A stretch of 55,657 bases of DNA from an uncultured Bacteroides sp. (GCA_945833835.1 CAMAFR010000013.1:1-55657); one strand, 5' to 3'; numbered from the stretch's first letter, positions 42,831 through 52,093 are shown. Numbers and translations are program-made. The notes: generated by a model not told the origin, from the letters alone.

Positions 42831-43292
42831 GTGGATACTTTAAGTTACAAGACCATTTCTGCCAACAAGGAAACAGCGAACAAAGAATGGGTCGTTGTGG
42901 ATGCTACCGATCAGGTCGTAGGCCGTCTCGGTGCGAAAGTTGCAAAGTTGTTGAGAGGTAAGTACAAACCCAACTTCACCCCTCATGTAGACTGCGGTGA
43001 TAACGTAATTATCATTAATGCCGACAAAGTGAGATTTACAGGCAACAAGATGACCGACAAGGTTTACTTGAGCTACACCGGTTATCCGGGCGGTCAGCGC
43101 GAAATCACTCCGGCTGCCTTGATGGCAAAACCGAACGGAGCTGAAAAGCTGATGAAGAGAGTCGTAAAAGGTATGCTTCCTAAAAACCGTCTGGGAGCTA
43201 AATTGCTGGGTAATCTGTATGTTTACGCAGGTGGCGAACACAAGCACGAGGCCCAGTCTCCGAAAGTAATTGATATTAATGTCCTTAAATAA
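42831..43292 (+). CDS. rplM: 50S ribosomal protein L13
   Basis: The 153-aa protein starts at a GTG (VDTLSYKTISAN), which precedes the family blocks WVVVDATDQVVGRLGAKVAKLL and GMLPKNRLGAKLLGNLYVYAG. L13 assembles early on 23S rRNA. The GTG start and the leader are typical of the Bacteroides L13-S9 operon. rpsI begins 7 bp after the stop. Confidence 0.97.
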   Translation: MDTLSYKTISANKETANKEWVVVDATDQVVGRLGAKVAKLLRGKYKPNFTPHVDCGDNVIIINADKVRFTGNKMTDKVYLSYTGYPGGQREITPAALMAKPNGAEKLMKRVVKGMLPKNRLGAKLLGNLYVYAGGEHKHEAQSPKVIDINVLK

Positions 43293-43298
43293 TAAAGA

Positions 43299-43685
43299 AT
43301 GGAAGTAGTAAATGCATTAGGCAGACGTAAAAGCGCAGTTGCTCGCGTTTTCGTTAGCGAAGGTACCGGAAAGATTACTATTAACAAGAGAGACCTTGCA
43401 CAGTACTTTCCTTCATCTATTTTGCAGTATGTAGTGTTGCAGCCGCTGAACAAGCTGGAAGTGGCTGGCAAATATGATATCAAGGTCAATCTGAACGGCG
43501 GTGGTTTCACCGGCCAGTCACAGGCTTTGCGTCTGGCTATCGCCCGCGCTTTGGTGAAGATCAATCCGGAAGACAAGAAGGCATTGCGTGCCGAAGGCTT
43601 CATGACACGTGACCCGCGTGCCGTTGAACGTAAGAAACCGGGACGTCCGAAAGCACGTCGTAGATTCCAGTTCAGTAAACGTTAA
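43299..43685 (+). CDS. rpsI: 30S ribosomal protein S9
   Basis: The 128-aa protein has LGRRKSAVARVFV at the N-terminus, GGGFTGQSQALRLAIARAL in the middle and the basic tail KPGRPKARRRFQFSKR, which reaches the P-site tRNA in the ribosome. It is cotranscribed with rplM. Confidence 0.97.
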   Translation: MEVVNALGRRKSAVARVFVSEGTGKITINKRDLAQYFPSSILQYVVLQPLNKLEVAGKYDIKVNLNGGGFTGQSQALRLAIARALVKINPEDKKALRAEGFMTRDPRAVERKKPGRPKARRRFQFSKR

Positions 43686-43740
43686 TTTGGGTTTGTTGGT
43701 TTTCGGTTTTTCTAACCCAGAAACTTAAAAAAGCGTTTAG

Positions 43741-43842
43741 TATCTAAATCGTCAGGATTCTCCTTGCAAGTGTTTGTGGAGAGACTACCCGACGGTTGGT
43801 CCAATAAACAAAAAAGAAAGTAAACGATTAATAATAAAGACA
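43741..43842 (+). promoter_or_regulatory. Candidate structured leader of rpsB
   Basis: CGTC (43750-43753) can pair with GACG (43791-43794), and CTCC (43760-43763) with GGAG (43778-43781), giving a two-tier hairpin about 50 bases before the rpsB ATG. S2 autoregulates its mRNA in several bacteria; the structure here is only compatible with that. Confidence 0.35.
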
Positions 43843-44679
43843 ATGTCAAGAGTAAATTTTGATACATTATTGGAAGCCGGTTGCCACTTCGGACACCTTA
43901 AAAGAAAGTGGAACCCTGCAATGGCTCCTTATATTTTCATGGAACGCAATGGTATCCATATCATTGATTTGAACAAGACCGTTGCCAAAGTAGACGAAGC
44001 TGCCGAAGCACTGAAGCAGATCGCCAAATCAGGAAAGAAAATCCTGTTCGTTGCTACTAAGAAACAAGCTAAGCAGGTGGTAGCTGAGAAAGCTGCTTCT
44101 GTTAGTATGCCCTACGTAATCGAGCGTTGGCCGGGTGGTATGCTGACAAACTTCCCGACTATCCGTAAGGCTGTGAAGAAAATGGCTACCATCGACAAAC
44201 TGACGAACGATGGTACTTATGCAAACTTGTCAAAAAGAGAAGTTCTGCAGATTTCCCGCCAGCGTGCCAAGCTGGAAAAGAACCTCGGCTCTATCGCTGA
44301 CCTGACCCGTCTGCCCTCTGCATTGTTCGTTATTGACGTGCTGAAGGAAAACATTGCCGTTCGTGAGGCTAACCGTCTGGGTATCCCTGTGTTCGCTATC
44401 GTCGATACGAACTCTGATCCCAACAACGTGGATTATGTCATCCCGGCTAATGACGATGCCACCAAGTCTATCGAAGTCATCCTCGATGCTTGCTGCGGCG
44501 CAATGGCTGAAGGTCTGGAAGAAAGAAAGGCTGAAAAGGTGGATATGGAAGCTGCCGGTGAGAACGCACCGAAGTCTTCTAAGAAGAAACCTGCCAAGGC
44601 TCGTATGGATAAGGCAGAAGAAGACGCTATCAACGCTTCAAAGGCTGCCGCTTTCATGGGTAAGGACGAAGAAGCTTAA
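43843..44679 (+). CDS. rpsB: 30S ribosomal protein S2
   Basis: The 278-aa protein starts MSRVNFDTLLEAGCHFGHLKRKWNP. A longer frame from 43774 would pass through the structured leader and is not expected. Conserved blocks: RNGIHIIDLNKT, LFVATKKQAK, ERWPGGMLTNF and PVFAIVDTNSDPNNVDYVIPANDDA. The C-terminal lysine-rich tail (KSSKKKPAKARMDKAEED) is longer than in E. coli. Confidence 0.96.
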   Translation: MSRVNFDTLLEAGCHFGHLKRKWNPAMAPYIFMERNGIHIIDLNKTVAKVDEAAEALKQIAKSGKKILFVATKKQAKQVVAEKAASVSMPYVIERWPGGMLTNFPTIRKAVKKMATIDKLTNDGTYANLSKREVLQISRQRAKLEKNLGSIADLTRLPSALFVIDVLKENIAVREANRLGIPVFAIVDTNSDPNNVDYVIPANDDATKSIEVILDACCGAMAEGLEERKAEKVDMEAAGENAPKSSKKKPAKARMDKAEEDAINASKAAAFMGKDEEA

Positions 44680-44699
44680 CTCCTACGCGCTATTATAAT

Positions 44700-44773
44700 G
44701 GAGAATTGAGAATTGAAAATTGAAAAATCGTGCGTCGGTATTTTCAATTCTCAATTTTCAATTCTCCTTTTTT
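44700..44773 (+). terminator. Strong terminator between rpsB and tsf
   Basis: Two long arms built from GAATTGA/ATTGAAAA-type units pair over about 28 bases, followed by six T residues. The arms are internally repetitive (three ATTGA units on the left). This separates rpsB from tsf, which are usually coupled. Confidence 0.8.
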
Positions 44774-44817
44774 ATCTACCGATTATTCATTTACAATTTA
44801 AATAGAAAAAGATTATT

Positions 44818-45810
44818 ATGGCTGTAACTATGGCTGAAATTACCAAGCTGCGTAAAATCTCCGGAGCTGGTATGATGGACTGCAAGAACGCTTTGACCGA
44901 AGCGAATGGCGATATTGACAAGGCAATGGAAATTATCCGTAAAAAAGGACAGGCTGTTGCCGCTAAGCGCTCTGACCGTGAGGCTGCCGAAGGCTGTGTC
45001 CTGACAAAGACCGACGGCACTTTTGCTGCAATCATCGCTTTGAAATGTGAAACTGACTTCGTGGCTAAGAATGCCGATTTCGTAGCCTTGACACAGGCTA
45101 TCCTGGATGCGGCTGTTGCCAACAAGTGCCAGTCACTCGACGAGGTGAAGGCATTGCCGATGGGGAATGGTACCGTACAGGACGCTGTGACTGACCGCAG
45201 CGGTATCACTGGCGAAAAGATGGAACTCGATGGCTATAACTTCATCGAAGGTGCCGCTACCGCTATCTACAACCACCAGGGTAAGAACGCACTGTGTACA
45301 ATCGCTGCGTTCAACAAGCCGGCCGACGAAAAGGTGGCTCACGAAATCGTTATGCAGATTGCTGCCATGAACCCCATCGCTATCGACGAAGATGGTGTTT
45401 CTGAAGAAGTGAAGCAGAGAGAAATCCAGGTGGCTATCGACAAGACAAAGGCTGAACAGGTACAGAAGGCGGTTGAAGTGGCACTGAAGAAGGCTGGCAT
45501 CAATCCGGCTCACGTAGACAGCGAGGAGCACATGGAAAGCAATATGGCCAAGGGATGGATTACGGCTGAAGACATCGAGAAAGCCAAAGGCATCATTGCC
45601 AAGGTTTCTGAAGAAAAGGCTGCCAACCTGCCGGCTGCCATGATTGAGAACATTGCCAAGGGTCGTCTGGGCAAGTTCCTCAAAGAAGTCTGCCTCTTGA
45701 AGCAGGAAGACATCATGGATCCGAAGAAGACGGTTGCCGATGTATTGAAGGAATCGGACCCCGAACTGAAGGTGACTGCTTTCAAGCGTTTCACCCTGCG
45801 TGCTGAATAA
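44818..45810 (+). CDS. tsf: Translation elongation factor Ts
   Basis: The 330-aa protein is the long Bacteroidetes form of EF-Ts, which recycles EF-Tu-GDP. The N-terminal UBA-like domain (ITKLRKISGAGMMDCKNALTEANGDIDKAMEIIRKKG) is followed by the core with ALKCETDFVAKNADF. It is about 45 aa longer than E. coli EF-Ts, with an extra region around 200-240. The ATG at 44818 is the natural start. Confidence 0.97.
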   Translation: MAVTMAEITKLRKISGAGMMDCKNALTEANGDIDKAMEIIRKKGQAVAAKRSDREAAEGCVLTKTDGTFAAIIALKCETDFVAKNADFVALTQAILDAAVANKCQSLDEVKALPMGNGTVQDAVTDRSGITGEKMELDGYNFIEGAATAIYNHQGKNALCTIAAFNKPADEKVAHEIVMQIAAMNPIAIDEDGVSEEVKQREIQVAIDKTKAEQVQKAVEVALKKAGINPAHVDSEEHMESNMAKGWITAEDIEKAKGIIAKVSEEKAANLPAAMIENIAKGRLGKFLKEVCLLKQEDIMDPKKTVADVLKESDPELKVTAFKRFTLRAE

Positions 45811-45834
45811 GCTGGGGCTGTTTGTAGCGATATG

Positions 45835-45891
45835 AAAAACGGATGATACGTGGCGGGAATATTTCCCGGACGTATCATCCGTTTTTTTTTT
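45835..45891. terminator. Bidirectional terminator between tsf and ackA
   Basis: AAAAACGGATGATACGT pairs with ACGTATCATCCGTTTTT as a 17-bp perfect stem, with A-run and T-run on opposite sides. It can end transcription from both convergent genes. Confidence 0.9.
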
Positions 45892-45912
45892 GGAGGGTGA
45901 GGCTGTCCTTTT

Positions 45913-47115
45913 TTAAGCCTGTTTGCTCAGGATGTCAGCCGTATCCGAAGCAATCATCAGTTCTTCGTCAGTCGGGATGACCACTACCTTCACTTTCGAG
46001 TCATCGGTAGAGATAACGGCTTCTTCGCCACGTACCTTGTTCTTTTCTTCGTCAATCTTCACGCCGAGGAATTCCAGCGGAGCGCAGATGGCTGCACGGG
46101 CACCTACCTGGTTCTCGCCCACACCACCGGTGAACAGGATGACATCAACACCACCCATGGCGGCCGCATAGGCACCAATGTATTTGGTGATGCGGTAGAA
46201 GTACATCTTTTCGGTCATGATGGCACGTTCTTCGCCTGCGTTGACGGCTGCTTCCAGCTCGCGCATATCGCTTGATTTCTCAAACAGACCCATGACACCG
46301 CTCTTCTTGTTCAGCACGTTGGACATTTCGTCCGGGGTCAGTCCTTCTTTCTTCATGATGTAAAGGATGGCTCCACCATCGATGTCGCCCGAACGGGTAC
46401 CCATCACCAGACCTTCCAGCGGGGTCAGACCCATGGTCGTGTCCACACATTTGCCGTCTTTTACGGCTGCAATAGAGCCGCCGTTACCGATGTGGCAGGT
46501 GATGATGCGGCTGCCTTCCTGCGGAATGTTCAGAAATTCGCATACGCGTTTGGATACATAGCGGTGGGAGGTGCCGTGGAAACCATACCGACGGATGCCG
46601 TATTTCTCATAATATTTATAAGGTATGGCATAGAGTGCGGCATAGTCCGGCATTGTCTGATGGAAGGCGGTGTCGAAGACGGCTACCTGCGGAATGTTCG
46701 GCATCAGTTTCTGAACGGCATGGATACCTTTCAGGTTGGCCGGATTGTGCAACGGGCCGAGGTCGCAGCATTCTTCTATGGCGGCGATGACAGCGTCGTC
46801 AATCAGTACCGATCCGCCGAACTTGGTTCCTCCGTGTACCACACGGTGGCCTACGGCATTGATTTCGCTCAAATCCTTCACAGCTCCGTATTCCGCACTG
46901 GTCAGTGTGTCGAAGATGAACTGCACACCGGTGGTGTGTTCCGGAACATCCTTTTCGATGATTTTCTTTTCGCCAGTGGGCAAAGTCAGTTTCAGGAACG
47001 AACCCGGCAGACCGATTTTCTCGATACCGCCCTGTGCCAATACTTCTTTGGTAGATATTTCGAACAGTTTGTATTTGATGGATGAGCTACCGCAGTTGAG
47101 TACTAATATTTTCAT
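45913..47115 (-). CDS. ackA: Acetate kinase
   Basis: The 400-aa enzyme makes acetate and ATP from acetyl phosphate and ADP. LVLNCGSSSIKYKLF binds nucleotide phosphate. GHRVVHGGTKFG, RYGFHGTSHRYVS and FTGGVGENQ are the ASKHA family signatures. It is downstream of pta in the same direction (55-bp gap), the usual acetate-fermentation pair. Confidence 0.97.
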   Translation of the reverse strand: MKILVLNCGSSSIKYKLFEISTKEVLAQGGIEKIGLPGSFLKLTLPTGEKKIIEKDVPEHTTGVQFIFDTLTSAEYGAVKDLSEINAVGHRVVHGGTKFGGSVLIDDAVIAAIEECCDLGPLHNPANLKGIHAVQKLMPNIPQVAVFDTAFHQTMPDYAALYAIPYKYYEKYGIRRYGFHGTSHRYVSKRVCEFLNIPQEGSRIITCHIGNGGSIAAVKDGKCVDTTMGLTPLEGLVMGTRSGDIDGGAILYIMKKEGLTPDEMSNVLNKKSGVMGLFEKSSDMRELEAAVNAGEERAIMTEKMYFYRITKYIGAYAAAMGGVDVILFTGGVGENQVGARAAICAPLEFLGVKIDEEKNKVRGEEAVISTDDSKVKVVVIPTDEELMIASDTADILSKQA

Positions 47116-47170
47116 TCTGGTAAAAATGTTTTTTTGGGGTGAATAACTTGGTTACCTTCCAGAGGGGGGA

Positions 47171-48181
47171 TTATTGTGCCTTGGCGGCGATGGCCTGGTT
47201 GGCGGTGATGGCAATCATCTTATAGACATCGTCTACAGAGCAGCCGCGTGACAGGTCATTGACGGGGCGAGCGATACCTTGCAGAATCGGGCCGATGGCT
47301 GTGGCGTGACCCAGACGTTCTACGAGCTTGTAACCGATGTTGCCCACTTCCAGACAAGGAGCTACCAGGACATTGGCCTTTCCGGCGATTTCAGAACCCG
47401 GAGCTTTGCTGGCACCCACTTTCGGAACCAGAGCGGCATCCGCCTGCAGTTCACCGTCGATTTTCAACGTCGGATCCATTTCCTGTGCGATGTGGAGGGC
47501 TTCCACCACTTTGTCTACCACCTCATGCTTGGCCGAACCTTTGGTAGAGAAGCTCAGCATGGCTACGCGCGGATCGATGCCGGCTACAGCCTGGGCCGTG
47601 CGTGCGGTGCAGACGGCAATCTGTGCCAACTGGTTGGCATCCGGCATCGGCGTTACGGCCACGTCACCCATCACCAGTACACCGTTGTCACCATATTCGG
47701 GAGCTTGGGTCAGCATCAGCATGGCACCTGATACGCAGGTGATGCCCGGCGATGTCTTGATGATCTGCAGGGCAGGACGCAGCACGTTTCCTGTTGTGTT
47801 GCGGGCACCGGCCAGCTGTCCGTCGGCATCACCGGCTTTGATGATGAGGCAGCCCAGGTACAGCGGGTCGATGACCAGCTTGCGGGCTTCTTCGATGGTC
47901 ATGCCTTTTTTCTTGCGCAGTTCGCACAACAATTGGGCATATTCTTCTTTCTTCGGATGGTTTTCTGGGTCAATGATGGTGGCTTTGCTGATATGGTTCA
48001 GCCCCCATTCCGTGGCGAGCTGGTTGATTTCAGCCGGATTACCTAAGATGATCAGATCGGCTACACCTTCTGCCAATACCTGGTCGGCAGCCTTCAGAGT
48101 ACGTTCTTCTGTTCCTTCAGGGAGGACGATGCGCTGCTTGTTTGCTTTAGCGCGTTCAACAATTTGACTAATTAAATCCAT
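47171..48181 (-). CDS. pta: Phosphate acetyltransferase
   Basis: The 336-aa enzyme converts acetyl-CoA and phosphate to acetyl phosphate. It is the short form (catalytic PTA_PTB domain only), without the N-terminal regulatory domain found in the E. coli 714-aa protein. AGARNTTGNVLRPALQIIKT, SFSTKGSAKHE and LQADAALVPKVGASKAPGS are family blocks. A -7 box (TACATTTG, 48253-48246) lies upstream. Confidence 0.96.
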   Translation of the reverse strand: MDLISQIVERAKANKQRIVLPEGTEERTLKAADQVLAEGVADLIILGNPAEINQLATEWGLNHISKATIIDPENHPKKEEYAQLLCELRKKKGMTIEEARKLVIDPLYLGCLIIKAGDADGQLAGARNTTGNVLRPALQIIKTSPGITCVSGAMLMLTQAPEYGDNGVLVMGDVAVTPMPDANQLAQIAVCTARTAQAVAGIDPRVAMLSFSTKGSAKHEVVDKVVEALHIAQEMDPTLKIDGELQADAALVPKVGASKAPGSEIAGKANVLVAPCLEVGNIGYKLVERLGHATAIGPILQGIARPVNDLSRGCSVDDVYKMIAITANQAIAAKAQ

Positions 48182-48245
48182 GATTTATGTTTTATAAGTT
48201 GTACAGACTCACTGTGTGCGATAACGCTTGCGCTTTCCCACAATG

Positions 48246-48253
48246 CAAATGTA
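48246..48253 (-). promoter_or_regulatory. -7 box upstream of pta
   Basis: TACATTTG on the minus strand fits TAnnTTTG; a CAAA (reading TTTG) lies 24 bp away rather than 19, so the -33 box is imperfect. Confidence 0.5.
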
Positions 48254-48380
48254 GCCATTTTTGTCATATAAGGTTTGCAAAACCTCAATTATTTTTTTGT
48301 CTTTGTTCATAAAAGCAATATGTTTGAGGGCATGTTTCTGAAAAGATTTTGTCTTTCTGCTCCATTTCTTTCAGATTTGC

Positions 48381-48388
48381 TATCTTTG
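48381..48388 (+). promoter_or_regulatory. -7 box upstream of lrgA
   Basis: TATCTTTG fits TAnnTTTG; the start codon follows 31 bp later. No good -33 at 19 bp. Confidence 0.5.
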
Positions 48389-48418
48389 CTACCGTTTTCA
48401 ACCATTCAATGAGAGCGT

Positions 48419-48769
48419 ATGGTACGTCAATGTTTTATTCTTTTCGGATGTCTGGCGTTGGGCGAACTGATTGTTTATCTGACGGGCATCAAGCTGCCGA
48501 GCAGTATCCTCGGCATGTTGTTGTTGACTTTGTTCCTGCAGTTGGGCTGGATAAAGTTGGAGTGGGTGCGTGGCCTTTCTGATTTTCTGGTGGCCAATCT
48601 GGGGTTCTTCTTCGTTCCTTCGGGGGTGGCCCTGATGCTTTATTTTGATATTATCCGGGCGCAGTTCTGGCCGATTGTCGTGGCTACGGTGGTCAGTACG
48701 GTGCTGGTGTTGGTCGTGACGGGTTGGGTACATCAATTGGTTCGTAAGTATGGCATATTTAGAAAATAA
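48419..48769 (+). CDS. lrgA: CidA/LrgA family membrane protein
   Basis: The 116-aa holin-like protein has four hydrophobic helices. IKLPSSILGMLLL and NLGFFFVPSGVALM are family blocks. CidA/LrgA proteins affect murein hydrolase activity, autolysis and, in some bacteria, pyruvate or acetate transport. It overlaps lrgB by 20 bp; the pair is a typical lrgAB operon. It may work with the adjacent pta-ackA genes, which is an inference. Confidence 0.9.
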   Translation: MVRQCFILFGCLALGELIVYLTGIKLPSSILGMLLLTLFLQLGWIKLEWVRGLSDFLVANLGFFFVPSGVALMLYFDIIRAQFWPIVVATVVSTVLVLVVTGWVHQLVRKYGIFRK

Positions 48770-49442
48770 GTTTTTTCTGCTCGCGCTGACCTTCGGCGCG
48801 TTCGTTCTGTCCAAGTGGTTACAGCGGAAGACCGGTTGGGTATTGCTCAATCCTATACTGTTGGCGATAGCCCTGCTCATTGTGGTCTTGCAGTTCACAG
48901 GCGTATCCTATGACACCTATTCGGAAGCCGGATCGTTGGTAGAGTTCTGGCTGAAACCGGCGGTGGTGGCGTTGGGGGTGCCTCTCTATTTACAGTTGAA
49001 GATGATACGGAAGCAGCTGGTCCCCATCTTGGTGTCACAGTTGGCCGGCTGTATCGTTGGGCTGGTGTCCGTCACGCTGATAGCCAAATTGTTGGGAGCC
49101 ACTCCCGAGGTGGTGATGTCGTTGGCTCCCAAGTCGGTGACGACTCCCATCGCCATGGAAGTGTCGGCAGCGGTGGGAGGGATCCCTTCGCTGACGGCAG
49201 CCGTGGTGATAGTCGTCGGATTGTTCGGGGCTATCTGTGGCTTCAAGGTGCTGCAGGTGGGACGTGTGGGCAGTCCTATTGCCCAAGGGCTGTCCATCGG
49301 GACGGCCTCTCATGCGGTCGGGACTTCCAAGGCGATGGAGGTAAGCGGCAAGTATGGTGCTTATGCCAGTCTGGGGCTGACCCTGAACGGTATCCTGACG
49401 GCGTTGCTGTCGCCCACCATTTTGCACCTGCTGTTCGGTTGA
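48750..49442 (+). CDS. lrgB: LrgB family membrane protein
   Basis: The 230-aa integral membrane protein has several hydrophobic segments. The LrgB signature KSVTTPIAMEVSAAVGG and the later GTASHAVGTSKAMEVSG are conserved. It partners LrgA. It begins 20 bp before the lrgA stop. Confidence 0.92.
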   Translation: MAYLENKFFLLALTFGAFVLSKWLQRKTGWVLLNPILLAIALLIVVLQFTGVSYDTYSEAGSLVEFWLKPAVVALGVPLYLQLKMIRKQLVPILVSQLAGCIVGLVSVTLIAKLLGATPEVVMSLAPKSVTTPIAMEVSAAVGGIPSLTAAVVIVVGLFGAICGFKVLQVGRVGSPIAQGLSIGTASHAVGTSKAMEVSGKYGAYASLGLTLNGILTALLSPTILHLLFG

Positions 49443-49500
49443 TGACCGCACCTGCCCACACCCAATGTTGACGAATAGAATGATAATAGACTCCTCAAAC

Positions 49501-50388
49501 ATGATTTTCAGACCTTTAGAAATCAGTGACAAGGCACTTGTCCAACGATATACTCTGCAAAGTGCGCGCCGTAATTGTGAACTGTCGTTCGCCAATCTGT
49601 ATAGTTGGCGTTTTCTGTACCATACGTGTATAGCCGAAACGGACGGTTTCCTGCTCGTGCGTTTCCATGCCGAGGGACGGCTGGCCTATCTGATGCCCGT
49701 AGGCGAGGGGGATGTCAGGCCGGTCATTGAGAGGTTGATGCAGGACGCGGCGGCGTTGGGAGAACCTTTCCAACTGCAGGGCGTATGTGTCTATATGCGG
49801 GAGAAGCTGGAAGCGGCTTTTCCGGGATTGTTCGACTTCACCTTCGACCGTGACTATTTCGACTATATTTATTTGCGGTCAGACCTGGCCACGTTGCGGG
49901 GCAAAAGGTTCCAAGCCAAGCGGAATCACATCAACCGGTTCAAGGCTGTCTGCCCTTCGTATGAATACCGGGCGTTGACTCCGGATCTGGTGGCCGAGTG
50001 TCTTCGGTTGGAGAACCTCTGGTGCCAGGCGAACGGTTGCACCGAGGACCAATCCTTGCAGGAAGAACGCTGTTCTATGACAGCGGCCCTGCAGCATATC
50101 GGCGAACTGGATATTGTCGGGGGAGTCTTGCACGTGGAGGGGCGCATTGTCGCCTTCACCTATGGCGCTCCTATTAATGCCGTCACTTTCGGTACGTGTG
50201 TGGAGAAGGCGGATATTTCTGTAGACGGTTCGTATGCCATGATCAATCATCTGTTTGCCAACCATATTCCCGCTCAATATAGCTACATCAACCGGGAGGA
50301 GGACCTGGGGTTAGAGGGGCTGCGCAAATCCAAGCTGTCCTACCACCCCGACACCTTGCTCGAAAAATATACCGTTACGCTGAAATGA
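49501..50388 (+). CDS. DUF2156 (phosphatidylglycerol lysyltransferase C-terminal-like) protein
   Basis: The ~295-aa product starts most sensibly at MIFRPLEISD (49501), although in-frame ATGs exist at 49465 and 49480. LRGKRFQAKRNHINRFK and FGTCVEKADISVDGSYAMINH match the GNAT-like DUF2156 domain. That domain is found in lysyl-phosphatidylglycerol synthases and in many stand-alone Bacteroidetes proteins. No membrane segments are seen, so it is a soluble acyltransferase-like protein of unknown substrate. Confidence 0.8.
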   Translation: MIFRPLEISDKALVQRYTLQSARRNCELSFANLYSWRFLYHTCIAETDGFLLVRFHAEGRLAYLMPVGEGDVRPVIERLMQDAAALGEPFQLQGVCVYMREKLEAAFPGLFDFTFDRDYFDYIYLRSDLATLRGKRFQAKRNHINRFKAVCPSYEYRALTPDLVAECLRLENLWCQANGCTEDQSLQEERCSMTAALQHIGELDIVGGVLHVEGRIVAFTYGAPINAVTFGTCVEKADISVDGSYAMINHLFANHIPAQYSYINREEDLGLEGLRKSKLSYHPDTLLEKYTVTLK

Positions 50389-50406
50389 GCCGGGGGCCGA
50401 GGCCCG

Positions 50407-51177
50407 TTATCCGGCGGTCAGCATACGTTCCAGCTCCTCGGCGGTGAGGCGCAGGAAGAAGCGTCCCTGCCGGGCGATGGAGATGTTGCCGGTTTCTTCT
50501 GACACGATGATGGCCAATGCGTCCGTTTCCTGCGAGATGCCCATGGCAGCCCGGTGGCGCAGTCCCAGCTCTTTGGGAATGTCCAGGTTGTGTGATACGG
50601 GCAGTATGCAGCCGGCGGCCCTGATGCGCTTGTTGCTGATAATCATGGCTCCGTCGTGCAGCGGGCTGTTCTTGAAGAAGATGTTTTCTATGAGGCGTTG
50701 GTTGATGGCGGCATCAATCACATCGCCGGTCCGCACGATGTCATCCAGCGGGAAATTCTTTTCAATGACAATCAGTGCGCCGACTTTTCCTTTGCTCATG
50801 CTCATACATGCCATGACGATGGGCATGATGTCTTCCTTGCTGTTCTCGTTCTTGTGGCCGCCTCTGAAGAAACGCAGGATGCTGATGGTGTGGTGCCGCG
50901 AGCCCAGGGTGAGGAGGAAGTGGCGTATCTCGTCCTGGAAAAGCACGATGAGTGCCAAGACTCCCACACTGACCAGCTTGTCGAAGATGGAGCCCAGGAG
51001 CCGCATTTGCAGCACTTGCGAGACAATGACCCAGATGACAATGAACACCAGGATACCCACAAAAGAGTTCAGTGAGCCCGAGGATTTCATCAGCCGGTAG
51101 GTCTTGTACAGCAGGTAGGCCACCAGCAGGATGTCCAGAATGTCTTTTATGCCGATGAGGCTGATATCGAATGGCAT
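50407..51177 (-). CDS. cdaA: Diadenylate cyclase, CdaA type
   Basis: The 256-aa membrane-bound enzyme makes c-di-AMP from two ATP. Three TM helices occupy the N-terminal ~90 residues. The DAC domain shows NSPLHDGAMII and LGLRHRAAMGIS, the ATP-binding DGA and RHR motifs. c-di-AMP controls cell-wall and ion balance. It lies 2 bp after folP, so the two are cotranscribed, as often seen in Bacteroidetes. Confidence 0.95.
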   Translation of the reverse strand: MPFDISLIGIKDILDILLVAYLLYKTYRLMKSSGSLNSFVGILVFIVIWVIVSQVLQMRLLGSIFDKLVSVGVLALIVLFQDEIRHFLLTLGSRHHTISILRFFRGGHKNENSKEDIMPIVMACMSMSKGKVGALIVIEKNFPLDDIVRTGDVIDAAINQRLIENIFFKNSPLHDGAMIISNKRIRAAGCILPVSHNLDIPKELGLRHRAAMGISQETDALAIIVSEETGNISIARQGRFFLRLTAEELERMLTAG

Positions 51178-51179
51178 AA

Positions 51180-52046
51180 TCAGATGGATAAGGCAGGTCG
51201 GTGGAACTTGTTCATTTCGGTGAAGAGGCTGACGGCCTCTACTGCGGCCTTCACATCATGTACGCGTAGGATGTCCGCCCCTTTCATCAGGCAGATGGTA
51301 TTGATGACGCTGGTCCCGTTGAGGGCCTCCTCAGGACCGCCGCCCAGCAGACGGTAAATCATCGACTTGCGCGACACGCCTACCAGCAGGGGCAGCTCAA
51401 ATGCAGTGAGTTCTTCCAGCTTGTCGAGCAGTTCGTAGTTATGGCCGAGCGTCTTGCCGAATCCAAACCCCGGGTCAAGGATAATGTCGCAGGCACCCAA
51501 GTCGCGCAGGCGGGCCACTCTCTCCGAAAAATAGTACATCACCTCTTGCAGCAGGTTGTCGTAGTGCGGTTGTTGCTGCATGGTCTGCGGGGTGCCCTTC
51601 ATGTGCATCATAATATAAGGTACGCGCAGGCGTGCCACTGTGGCAAACATGTCGGCATCCATTTCGCCGGCGGCAATGTCGTTGATGATGGCCACTCCGT
51701 ATTCTTCCACACACATACGGGCTACGTCTGCCCGGAAGGTGTCTACCGAGACAATGGCATCAGGCTTTTCCTGGAAGACGATGTCCAGCCCTTGGCGCAG
51801 GCGGTTCATTTCCTCTTCGGGCGAAATGTCTTCGGCATTGGAGCGTGAGGAGTAGGCACCGATGTCGATGATGCTTCCTCCTTCTTCGATGATTTGCCGT
51901 ACACGCCCGGCAATTCCGGCTGCTGTTTGTTGGCGGCTGGCGGCATAGAACGAGTCGGGGGTCACGTTCAGGATACCCATGACCTGCGGGACGGAAAAAT
52001 CCATCAGCCGACCGTTCACATTGATGGTGGTTGTACTTTTATCCAT
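51180..52046 (-). CDS. folP: Dihydropteroate synthase
   Basis: The 288-aa TIM-barrel enzyme condenses p-aminobenzoate with the pterin diphosphate in folate synthesis. MGILNVTPDSF, DIGAYSSRSNAEDI, DPGFGFGKTLGHNYEL and VGVSRKSMI are signatures. The start at 52046 is preferred over 52070, since a promoter (TACTTTTG, 52093-52086) lies just upstream and leaves a leader of about 33 bases. It is followed by cdaA after 2 bp. Confidence 0.95.
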   Translation of the reverse strand: MDKSTTTINVNGRLMDFSVPQVMGILNVTPDSFYAASRQQTAAGIAGRVRQIIEEGGSIIDIGAYSSRSNAEDISPEEEMNRLRQGLDIVFQEKPDAIVSVDTFRADVARMCVEEYGVAIINDIAAGEMDADMFATVARLRVPYIMMHMKGTPQTMQQQPHYDNLLQEVMYYFSERVARLRDLGACDIILDPGFGFGKTLGHNYELLDKLEELTAFELPLLVGVSRKSMIYRLLGGGPEEALNGTSVINTICLMKGADILRVHDVKAAVEAVSLFTEMNKFHRPALSI

Positions 52047-52085
52047 ATTCGGCGGTTTAAAAACAGACACTGGTTGTTACCGGTG

Positions 52086-52093
52086 CAAAAGTA
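52086..52093 (-). promoter_or_regulatory. -7 box upstream of folP-cdaA
   Basis: TACTTTTG on the minus strand matches TAnnTTTG and sits just upstream of the folP start. Confidence 0.55.
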
